A stretch of DNA of 20,394 bases from Chlamydiota bacterium (lineage in GTDB: Bacteria > Chlamydiota > Chlamydiia > Chlamydiales > SM23-39). The position numbers and the translations under genes are program-made. The notes beneath the pieces are model-generated. The model saw only the letters and a program-made list of their open reading frames with translations, was not told the origin of the DNA and ran no database searches. The stretch spans positions 1-20,394 of the forward strand of contig DAIDLB010000171.1 of the NCBI GenBank assembly GCA_027449725.1. The letters are read 5' to 3'. Numbering within the stretch: the first letter of the stretch is position 1; each line of letters starts with the position of its first letter. Of the stretch, positions 14,916-20,394 are shown one piece after another.

Positions 14916-15539
14916 ATGGATCCCGTAGGCAGCTCGTTTATTCCGTCGCCCGTTATTTCATACTTGACGATCTCTCAGGCTGCAGCCTTGCGAGCGATAT
15001 GGCCGGTCATTTGCGAACAGCATCCCTATATCCCGGCTTTCGAGACTCCGCAGCAGATGCTCGCATGGCTCGACCATCCGCTCAGCAACTTGAACATCAT
15101 CCACGTCAAGAGCTTAAATCTAATCGACCTGGAATTAACCGAACTCCCGTCCGCGTTAATGAAATTCCATCACTTAACCGAACTGGATCTTTCAGGCAAC
15201 GAGTTAAAGACCCTACCGAATTCTATCGCGCAGCTAAGCTTGCTGCGAGTGTTAAAGCTGCAAGACAATCAATTCACGCAGCTTCCGGCTGCAATGGGAA
15301 ATTTGAGCAAGCTGGAGACCCTTTTCATCGACGGGAATCCAAACCTACATCAGCTCCCACCCGAACTGTACAATCTTCCTATTCTTACATTTTACTGTGA
15401 TCGAGATTTATATAACGCGATCCCTCATAACGCTCCTATCCTCGAGGGATACTATTCTTCTCACGGCGAGAGCATGAACGGAAGCTCTGAGGGCAGCGGT
15501 TCTGAGGATGCGGACTATGCTCAAAGTTATTTTGACTGA
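14916..15539 (+). CDS. Leucine-rich repeat protein, possible secreted effector
   Basis: 207 residues, no signal peptide and no membrane segment. An N-terminal helical part (about 1-60, with IWPVICEQHPYIPAFETPQQML) precedes four to five LRRs (about 64-165) of the L-x-x-L-x-L-x-x-N-x-L-x-x-LP type: HLTELDLSGNELKTLPNSI, LLRVLKLQDNQFTQLPAAM and LETLFIDGNPNLHQLPPEL. The C-terminus is a low-complexity acidic Ser/Gly tail (SEGSGSEDADYAQSYFD). LRR proteins without export signals are numerous in amoeba-associated Chlamydiae and are suspected type III effectors. Secretion is inferred here. The Shine-Dalgarno lies in a hairpin. The 3' end overlaps the convergent Nudix-MazG gene by 13 bp. Confidence 0.85.
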   Translation: MDPVGSSFIPSPVISYLTISQAAALRAIWPVICEQHPYIPAFETPQQMLAWLDHPLSNLNIIHVKSLNLIDLELTELPSALMKFHHLTELDLSGNELKTLPNSIAQLSLLRVLKLQDNQFTQLPAAMGNLSKLETLFIDGNPNLHQLPPELYNLPILTFYCDRDLYNAIPHNAPILEGYYSSHGESMNGSSEGSGSEDADYAQSYFD

Positions 15540-16264
15540 TAAGCCGTGTACTTCAATGCCTTTCCGCGGGACTGTTCGACGGGGTATTTTTGTCCGATCT
15601 TCTCGATTTTTTGCCGGGCGGCTTCGATGGGATCGATCCCAAGTTTGTGGGCGAGGTAAAGAATGGCCTTGAATACGTCGGCCACCTCATCGCGTACCTC
15701 TTGCAAAATCTCCGGACGCGGCTGGCGGCTCTCCGCCTCCGTCATCCAGCGGAAAAGATCAAGCAGCTCGCCTGCCTCCGAAGCGAGGTCCATCACCAAA
15801 TTTTTAGGTGAATGGAACTGCTCCCAGTCCCTTGCCTGATAGATGTCGAGAAGAGAGGAAAGAACCTGTTCATGAGGAGCTTTCTGCTTTAAAAAGGTAT
15901 GGATCGGGGCAAAGAGCGGCTCAGGGAGAGCGTCTAGGGGAAACCATTGCCACCCTTCGCATTTTTCCGGCTCCAAAAGCTTTGGCTCTCCCTCAAATTG
16001 GCGGACGACGGCAAAAAGAGTGATATAATGCTTGTCTTCGGCCATCACATCGGAACTCCAGCCGCCTGTCTCCAGGACAAGTGCCTGCAGCCCTGTCTCT
16101 TCCAAAAGTTCGCGCTTGGCGCAAGCTTCAATGGTCTCGCCAAATTCCAGATGGCCGCCCGGAAAAGCCCACTCTCCCTCGCCGTGCGATCCAATCCGTT
16201 TTCCCAAAAGAACCTGATTTTCCCGGAGGACTGCGACCCCCACGCCTACTTTCGGTCGATTCAT
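15527..16264 (-). CDS. Fusion of Nudix hydrolase (NUDT15/MTH2-like) and MazG-type dNTP pyrophosphohydrolase
   Basis: 245 residues with two nucleotide-cleaning domains. Residues 1-130 form a Nudix domain beginning MNRPKVGVGVAVLRENQVLL. Its complete box at 37-59 is G-HLEFG-E...RELLEETGL. Residues about 133-235 form a MazG domain of the DCTPP1/RS21-C6 kind, with WEQFHSPKNLVMDLASEAGE. Its metal ligands are E163xxE166 and E193xxD196. Both domains convert (d)NTPs to monophosphates plus pyrophosphate, so the fusion should clear non-canonical or excess nucleotides (oxidised dGTP for NUDT15/MTH2-like and modified dCTP for DCTPP1-like, by analogy). The ATG overlaps the thioesterase stop as ATGA. All key residues are present in both halves. 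Confidence 0.92.
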   Translation of the reverse strand: MNRPKVGVGVAVLRENQVLLGKRIGSHGEGEWAFPGGHLEFGETIEACAKRELLEETGLQALVLETGGWSSDVMAEDKHYITLFAVVRQFEGEPKLLEPEKCEGWQWFPLDALPEPLFAPIHTFLKQKAPHEQVLSSLLDIYQARDWEQFHSPKNLVMDLASEAGELLDLFRWMTEAESRQPRPEILQEVRDEVADVFKAILYLAHKLGIDPIEAARQKIEKIGQKYPVEQSRGKALKYTAYQSK

Positions 16265-16665
16265 TGCGACCCCTTGACTCTGATTGCTTTTCCGGTCGAA
16301 TGGGCGATGAGCGTTTCACCCGCGTAAAGAGAAGCCTTCATCTCGATGAGTTTGCGCGACTCGGACGCAATCTCTCCCCGGATGGAAATCTTTTCTCCAA
16401 TTTTAGCGGGAGCCACAAAGCGGACAGTCATCTCGGCAGTGACTACGGCGCCATAAACAACACAGGCCAACCGGGTCATCGCTTCATCGAGAAGGGTAGC
16501 GATGATGCCGCCATGGACTATGCCTTTCCACCCCTGATACTTCCGTTCGGGGACAAATTCCGCATAGGTCGTTTTCCCCTCGACCGTCCATTCGATCCTG
16601 AGTCCTTCGGGATTGTCCATCCCGCAGGCAAAGCAATGCCGGTCATCCGCCACTTCTAATTTCAT
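16261..16665 (-). CDS. PaaI-type hotdog-fold thioesterase
   Basis: 134 residues, single hotdog domain that hydrolyses acyl-CoA thioesters in the cytosol. The N-terminal CFACGMDNPEGLRI (11-24) and VHGGIIATLLDEAMT (50-64, with His51-Gly-Gly and the catalytic acidic residues Asp60/Glu61) are typical of the PaaI/4HBT group, as is TAEMTVRFVAPAKIGE. Acyl substrate is unknown. It overlaps the upstream ABM-like gene by 23 nt and the downstream Nudix-MazG gene by 4 nt. Confidence 0.9.
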   Translation of the reverse strand: MKLEVADDRHCFACGMDNPEGLRIEWTVEGKTTYAEFVPERKYQGWKGIVHGGIIATLLDEAMTRLACVVYGAVVTAEMTVRFVAPAKIGEKISIRGEIASESRKLIEMKASLYAGETLIAHSTGKAIRVKGSQ

Positions 16666-16975
16666 CTACTATATCCAAACACATTTCGGGGATTGGCCGC
16701 TCGGGGTCCAGGCACCCTTTGAGAATCAAAATGGCCTTTCGAATCTCTTCCGGCAGCTCGTCAGAAGGAGCATTCTCCCCCGGCCAAGAAGCGTCCCTTG
16801 TTTTCTTGTCCGGCCAGCGGGAATAGGCAACCCAAAGGCCATCCGCCCCTCGATGCAAAGCAGATCCAAGTGCCCCCCGCCTCTTTACAAAATAGCCGGC
16901 GACGGCATGCCACGCTTTGCGATACTCCGACTCCTTGCCGGGAAGCAAGTACCCGCGATAGATTACGGCAAACAT
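16643..16975 (-). CDS. Antibiotic biosynthesis monooxygenase-like (dimeric alpha/beta barrel) protein
   Basis: 110 residues from the ATG at 16975 (MFAVIYRGYLLPGKESEYRKAW). This matches the usual start of the ferredoxin-like ABM family, so I prefer it to the in-frame ATG at 17011. The upstream one has a slightly better ribosome-binding sequence (AGGT). The core has the expected strand-helix-strand pattern with GALGSALHRGADGLWVAYSRWPD. Members are small monooxygenases, haem-handling enzymes or binding proteins, and function cannot be fixed here. It is first in a three-gene overlapping operon with the thioesterase and Nudix-MazG genes. Confidence 0.75.
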   Translation of the reverse strand: MFAVIYRGYLLPGKESEYRKAWHAVAGYFVKRRGALGSALHRGADGLWVAYSRWPDKKTRDASWPGENAPSDELPEEIRKAILILKGCLDPERPIPEMCLDIVDEIRSGG

Positions 16976-17044
16976 AGGCCCATGATACAGGGTGGACACA
17001 AAAGCATTCAAGACCTATGCTTTCCGACCCAAACAGGAGATTTT

Positions 17045-17407
17045 ATGCTTCAAAATGTATTGCGCGCTGCCGGTGAGATTTCCCAAGATCTGATCCATGT
17101 GGGCACATTGGTTGGACATCCCCGGATTGCCGTACCCACGGCAATCTATCTGCTTGCCCTATCCAGGTTTTCTACTGATGCTCAAATCGCGTTTTTAATC
17201 CCTGCAGCATTCATTCCGACAATGTACGGAATATTCACGTGCCATCCCCGCCACAGGCTAATTGGGCTGGGTATTGGACTCTCGTGCATGTCCCAGTTCG
17301 CTTATCTTACGATTACCGAAGTAACCCGGATGATCCAAGAGGGATGCAATCCCCCCTCCCATTTGCCTTACCTTGAGCAATACTTGGTTTGTAAATACGG
17401 CCAATGA
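17045..17407 (+). CDS. Small membrane protein, unrecognised
   Basis: 120 residues. A strong ribosome-binding site (AGGAG, 5 nt before the ATG) fixes the start; the frame is open far upstream but overlaps the opposite-strand operon. Three hydrophobic segments are visible, at about 25-41, 46-65 and 71-90. A polar tail follows that is Cys- and Pro-containing (GCNPPSHLPYLEQYLVCKYGQ region). It is probably an inner-membrane protein. It is divergent from the ABM-like gene and convergent with the GyrI-GNAT gene, with only 4 nt between stop codons. Confidence 0.7.
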   Translation: MLQNVLRAAGEISQDLIHVGTLVGHPRIAVPTAIYLLALSRFSTDAQIAFLIPAAFIPTMYGIFTCHPRHRLIGLGIGLSCMSQFAYLTITEVTRMIQEGCNPPSHLPYLEQYLVCKYGQ

Positions 17408-17411
17408 CCTT

Positions 17412-18707
17412 TTACTTTTCCAGCTCCTCGGCAGAAACCCCATAGACATAGAAGGGAAACTCGCAAACTTCTTTAAAGCCCAGCTTGGTGAAAAGTCCCC
17501 ACGCCATGCCTTTGGGCATCAAAATCGCCATAACCTTGTCGTGATCTCGCTTTTTCGCTTCCAGCAGGGCTGCTTGGACAAGGGCAGCTCCAACCCCTTG
17601 CTTGCGATGATCGGGAGAGGTCGCTAAATTCCAAATTCCCGCTGAGTCGGGCGATACCGAAAGGGTCGCCGTCCCCACAACCTCATCTTCCAAACAAGCT
17701 ACAAAATGAATTTGCTCCTGTCCCTTCATCGCCCCTTCATTGAGGGCAAACCACTCTTTTGCCGCTTTCGGATTCATGGCATAAACATCCGCGGACAGCT
17801 CCGCAAATGCTTTAAGAATCGGCTTCGATTCGACAACCTGAACTTTCAGACCGGGCAGCGATGCCGGCTGAGGCGGAATTCCTTGAGACAGGTCGAGAGA
17901 AATCCCGGTGAGGATGCCGCCAAACTGAAACCCCTTCTCTTCCAACACCTTGTCAGAAGACCACCAAATAAAAGGAAGGTTATGGGAGGAAAAGTGAAGA
18001 ATAGTCTGTTCTATCTCTTGATCAGACAGCTTCCGATCGGGGGTTTTCTCAATTACCCCATTTCCAACGGCGTAGTCTATCCCCCAGGAATAAACGCACT
18101 TTTCCTCCGTCTCCTGAAAATCCGCATTAGGCAGCGGACTGTTCACGGAATAGGAACGGAAGGCGTCGTACCTACCCTGCAGAACCGCCTCCAAAGAAGC
18201 GTCCTTGATTGCAATGCAGAGCTTTACTTTGGGATTGCGGACAGGGTCAAAGTCTGAGGGATAAATCTCGAAATCGCATGTATAGAGGCGGGGTAGGGGC
18301 GTCGTCCATACGGAAGTCCAGGCGGCGATCAAGCCCTGGGGAAACTCTCCTTCCGTAGTATACACGGCGTACTTTGACTCAGGGATCACTTTTCCGACCA
18401 ATCCGTCCGGCACCTCATCGAGGCTCGATACTTCGCAGCCTAAAATCCACGAATAGGGCTTGGAAAAATCGCCTTCATAATCCGTGTAGAGTGCGAGGAT
18501 ATCTCCGCCGACCTTATTGGGGATTTTCGACACTGTATCTTCCCTAAAGAACCGGTCTTTATGGATCGGCATCGCGGTAGAACACTCGTCATTATTCGTC
18601 CGAAGCTCCAGCCCAATAAAATACTTCTGTTTTTGCACTTCAACCTTGTAATCCATCGCGACTCCCTGTCCAACTATTAACATAAAAATAAAAAGAGCGA
18701 ATTTCAT
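17412..18707 (-). CDS. Fusion of GyrI-like effector-binding domain and GNAT acetyltransferase
   Basis: 431 residues from the ATG at 18707. Residues about 18-168 resemble the GyrI/AraC effector-binding fold (VEVQKQKYFIGLELR, DYEGDFSKPYSWILGCEV, FEIYPSDFDPVRNPKVKLCIAI). Residues about 170-431 form an acetyltransferase: an N-terminal helper domain, then a GNAT with IHFVACLEDEVVGTATLSV, pyrophosphate loop H-R-K-Q-G-V-G (367-373) and GMAWGLFTKLGFKEV. Residues 1-17 look like a signal peptide, which is odd for an acetyl-CoA enzyme. A second ATG at 18656 (Met18) has GGGAG 5 nt upstream and would give a 414-residue cytosolic protein. The upstream ATG has AAGG 9 nt before it. I cannot decide between them. 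GyrI-like domains bind small drugs or gyrase. Confidence 0.82.
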   Translation of the reverse strand: MKFALFIFMLIVGQGVAMDYKVEVQKQKYFIGLELRTNNDECSTAMPIHKDRFFREDTVSKIPNKVGGDILALYTDYEGDFSKPYSWILGCEVSSLDEVPDGLVGKVIPESKYAVYTTEGEFPQGLIAAWTSVWTTPLPRLYTCDFEIYPSDFDPVRNPKVKLCIAIKDASLEAVLQGRYDAFRSYSVNSPLPNADFQETEEKCVYSWGIDYAVGNGVIEKTPDRKLSDQEIEQTILHFSSHNLPFIWWSSDKVLEEKGFQFGGILTGISLDLSQGIPPQPASLPGLKVQVVESKPILKAFAELSADVYAMNPKAAKEWFALNEGAMKGQEQIHFVACLEDEVVGTATLSVSPDSAGIWNLATSPDHRKQGVGAALVQAALLEAKKRDHDKVMAILMPKGMAWGLFTKLGFKEVCEFPFYVYGVSAEELEK

Positions 18708-18737
18708 GATTTTTAACCTTCGACTCCACTTTCAGTT

Positions 18738-19598
18738 ATGAGAAGGGAAATGATAGGCAAGGGTCCCGTGAAAAGCAATGCAATTTTGAGTTCCTCTATT
18801 TTCGAACATGGCGTAAATTGGCGGCCCGAAATCAAAAAAGTTGTCCAAATGCTGCCATCCTTAAATTTGCACTTCCTCCCCGAGCCCTTTCAAGCTCTCA
18901 AACCCTTTCAGGTTCAAAAAGCGACTGCGGTCGGGCTCGCCAGCATCCTGTTTTTCGGCATGCAATGGTGCTACAGCTGGCCCTTAGCGGCAGGGATCGG
19001 CTTGGCCTGCTCCGCGGTCACGGTTCTTTCGGAAGCCTTTTTGCGTCAAAACGACGACATGAATACCGACTGGACGAACAGGGATTTCGACCGAAAGAGC
19101 GCCCTCTTCTCAGTGGCGCTTCGCCTGACGCTCCTCCCCGCAATTGTGGGCCTAGCCACCGCTTCCGGCATCCTGCCCCTTCAATCCGTCGGAGCCCACA
19201 TTCTGGCCGGAAACAAAAAAATCATCCTCCTCGCCGCCCTCATTGGACCGATTGCTGAGGAAATCTTGTTCCGCGGCTTTCTTCAGGAGCGAATGGAAGA
19301 TCTGGCCAACCTCGCCGACCGCCACCTCTCTCCTCTGCCTCAGGCGGCGAAGGAGTGGTTTGCCATAGTATCGCAAACAGTCCTCTTCGGCTCCCTCCAC
19401 ATCACAGGGACCCAAGTAGTCAACCAAAGTAAAAGATTTGTGGTGTTTTGCTCCACGTCCTTTCTGGGATTGATCTTGACGCTCGCAAAAAAAGAAGACA
19501 AATCACTTCTATCCCCCATCGCGATCCACTCAGCTCAAAATTCGGGCATCGTCCTGGGCCTGCTCGGAGGCTCCCGCCTGGGAAAAGCCCTATGCTGA
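18738..19598 (+). CDS. CPBP-family (CAAX/Abi-type) intramembrane metalloprotease
   Basis: 286 residues. The CPBP signature is complete: GPIAEEILFRG (Glu174, Glu175, Arg179), FGSLH (His221) and IAIHSAQN (His264, Asn268). Hydrophobic helices occur at about 63-102, 122-148 and 160-180, with more to the end. An N-terminal ~60-residue polar part precedes the core. CPBP members process prenylated or signal-bearing proteins or act in bacteriocin immunity, and the substrate is unknown here. The start is uncertain: the ATGs at 18738 and 18750 have no well-spaced ribosome-binding site, and the gap to the divergent gene is only 30 bp. The stop overlaps the next gene by 7 nt (ATGCTGA). Confidence 0.88.
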   Translation: MRREMIGKGPVKSNAILSSSIFEHGVNWRPEIKKVVQMLPSLNLHFLPEPFQALKPFQVQKATAVGLASILFFGMQWCYSWPLAAGIGLACSAVTVLSEAFLRQNDDMNTDWTNRDFDRKSALFSVALRLTLLPAIVGLATASGILPLQSVGAHILAGNKKIILLAALIGPIAEEILFRGFLQERMEDLANLADRHLSPLPQAAKEWFAIVSQTVLFGSLHITGTQVVNQSKRFVVFCSTSFLGLILTLAKKEDKSLLSPIAIHSAQNSGIVLGLLGGSRLGKALC

Positions 19599-19918
19599 TC
19601 GATTCCATTGAAGATCTGAGCCACCGGTTCAATTCCGACATGCAAGATTCAAAAACTACTTTTTGGACCGTCCTTCAAACATATGACATCGAGGCCTTGC
19701 GGAAATATGGGATCATCACCTCTCGGCATTTCGATTTGTTAATGGATCTCCAAAAGCGCTCTGAAGCGCTCAACCTAACTGTCTATCCGGAGAAAAAACA
19801 TTCGCATCATGCGCTGACAGCCTTTGCAAGCGAACCCGAGGCGTTTAGAGAAGTGGAGGCCTTGGACAAATCCTATAAGGAAGAAATTAGCCGGATTAGT
19901 TCGCGGGAAGACTCGTAA
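19592..19918 (+). CDS. Small helical protein coupled to the CPBP protease, unrecognised
   Basis: 108 residues, MLIDSIEDLSHRFNSDMQDS onward, mostly helical and charged, with no signal peptide or membrane segment. The ATG at 19592 overlaps the end of the CPBP gene by 7 nt, so it is likely translated by coupling. The frame is also open further upstream inside that gene, but that stretch looks like shadow coding. The 3' end overlaps the convergent right-edge gene by 46 bp. Its place makes it a candidate partner or substrate of the protease, by context only. Confidence 0.62.
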   Translation: MLIDSIEDLSHRFNSDMQDSKTTFWTVLQTYDIEALRKYGIITSRHFDLLMDLQKRSEALNLTVYPEKKHSHHALTAFASEPEAFREVEALDKSYKEEISRISSREDS

Positions 19919-20394
19919 TTGCTCCGGATCATCTGCCGGTGAAACTCAATCCTCTCCTCTCCCTCCAAACCCGCTTTCCGGGCATTTTCCAAAAGAAGCT
20001 GTTCGATCTCTTCCGGCGGCCACAAGCTGAGAAGACGCTCCAGCGTGTCCGCGTACTTTTTCAACGCCTCTTTTTCTCGATCGGAAAACTCCCTGTTCCG
20101 CTCTATCTGCCTGCAAGCAGCCGCACCCAGTTCAGAGCAAAAGGAAGCGGCGAGGTCGATGCCAAAAAACCTGTCCGTATCGACATCGTAAAAAAGGTTT
20201 GGCTGGCTCCGGTCCCCATTTCCGACAAACGTATCTAAGGCCGCGATGCCGGGCAGATCCGGATGTCTGGCCATGTGTTCGATGACCGTAGGATTCAGCC
20301 CTTCCCTCTCAGGAGGAAGGGGCCACTGATTTGGGCGCCCCGCCTTTTGCACTCTTTGGTGGATCCGAACCTCCAGGTCGCTTTCGGGGATGCT
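19873..20394 (-). CDS. Protein with PI3K/HipA-like kinase C-lobe, partial (runs off right edge)
   Basis: The frame is open to the last base, so the N-terminal part is missing; about 173 codons are visible. The visible part has IAALDTFVGNGDRSQPNLFY followed by FFGIDLAASF. The pattern D-x-x-x-x-N-x-D-R-x-x-x-N, then I-D-x-x-x-x-F, is the catalytic loop and metal-binding motif of the atypical kinase group that includes PI3/PI4 kinases and HipA. A charged helical tail of ~80 residues follows (REKEALKKYADTLERLL, EIEQLLLENARKAGLEG). A GTG at 20352 is in frame but lies inside the domain, so it is not the start. The kinase-fold reading is fairly good, but the substrate is unknown. Confidence 0.72.
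   Translation of the reverse strand, partial: SIPESDLEVRIHQRVQKAGRPNQWPLPPEREGLNPTVIEHMARHPDLPGIAALDTFVGNGDRSQPNLFYDVDTDRFFGIDLAASFCSELGAAACRQIERNREFSDREKEALKKYADTLERLLSLWPPEEIEQLLLENARKAGLEGEERIEFHRQMIRSNYESSRELIRLISSL

Noticed and set aside
13963..14928. Plus-strand frame opposite the tandem-Nudix gene
   Set aside because: Antisense to two intact Nudix domains. No independent support.
1..20394. CRISPR array, tRNA, rRNA or insertion sequence
   Set aside because: I found no regularly spaced direct repeats, no cloverleaf with a T-loop GGTTCRA, no rRNA-like stretches and no transposase or integrase coding sequence.

Overview
The window looks like chromosomal DNA of a Chlamydiota bacterium, most likely an environmental (Parachlamydiales-type) lineage rather than Chlamydia itself. 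The main argument is gene content and order. dnaJ, rpsU, tsaB and lon lie together, with RNase Z just beyond lon, which is the arrangement I recall from Chlamydia (CT341-CT346). An LRR protein with no signal peptide and several small proteins that look lineage-specific fit an amoeba-associated relative. I see no tRNA, rRNA, CRISPR array, transposase or phage gene.

Layout. (1) 1-1146, minus strand: a partial unrecognised gene running off the left edge, and an exported protein built from two copies of one ~100-residue unit. (2) 1216-6745, minus strand: a tightly packed operon read lon > heptose-phosphate adenylyltransferase > rhomboid protease (glpG) > RNase Z (rnz) > HAD phosphatase. Every junction overlaps (62, 10, 4 and 4 nt). 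(3) 6746-6873: a divergent control region with a perfect 19-bp palindrome. (4) 6874-8991, plus strand: tsaB, rpsU and dnaJ. There is a hairpin in the rpsU leader and a CIRCE-like (HrcA) inverted repeat between rpsU and dnaJ. (5) 8986-9320: a ~335-bp non-coding element that folds into a three-way junction of long imperfect inverted repeats. Its outer arms contain the stop codons of both convergent neighbours. (6) 9314-11627: a small helical protein, an outer-membrane beta-barrel protein and a D-2-hydroxyacid dehydrogenase. (7) 11675-14802, minus strand: a four-gene overlapping operon of tandem-Nudix protein, GNAT acetyltransferase, MccF-like S66 peptidase and an exported DUF218-like protein. 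(8) 14916-15539, plus strand: an LRR protein. (9) 15527-16975, minus strand: an ABM-like protein, a hotdog thioesterase and a Nudix-MazG fusion, all overlapping. (10) 17045-20394: a small membrane protein, a GyrI-like/GNAT fusion, a CPBP protease overlapping a small helical protein, and a partial gene with a kinase-like C-lobe running off the right edge.

How it works together. The left half is protein and RNA housekeeping: ATP-dependent proteolysis, chaperone, tRNA modification and tRNA 3' processing, with likely heat-shock control sites. The right half is rich in small-molecule clean-up enzymes: three Nudix domains in two proteins, MazG, two GNAT domains, an S66 peptidase and a hotdog thioesterase. 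The unit Nudix-Nudix / GNAT / MccF-like peptidase resembles a detoxification set for aminoacyl-nucleotide compounds, because MccE (GNAT) and MccF (S66) are the known microcin C resistance enzymes. That reading is inference. The features I would check first are the three-way-junction element, the CIRCE-like site, the Nudix/GNAT/MccF operon and the Nudix-MazG fusion.
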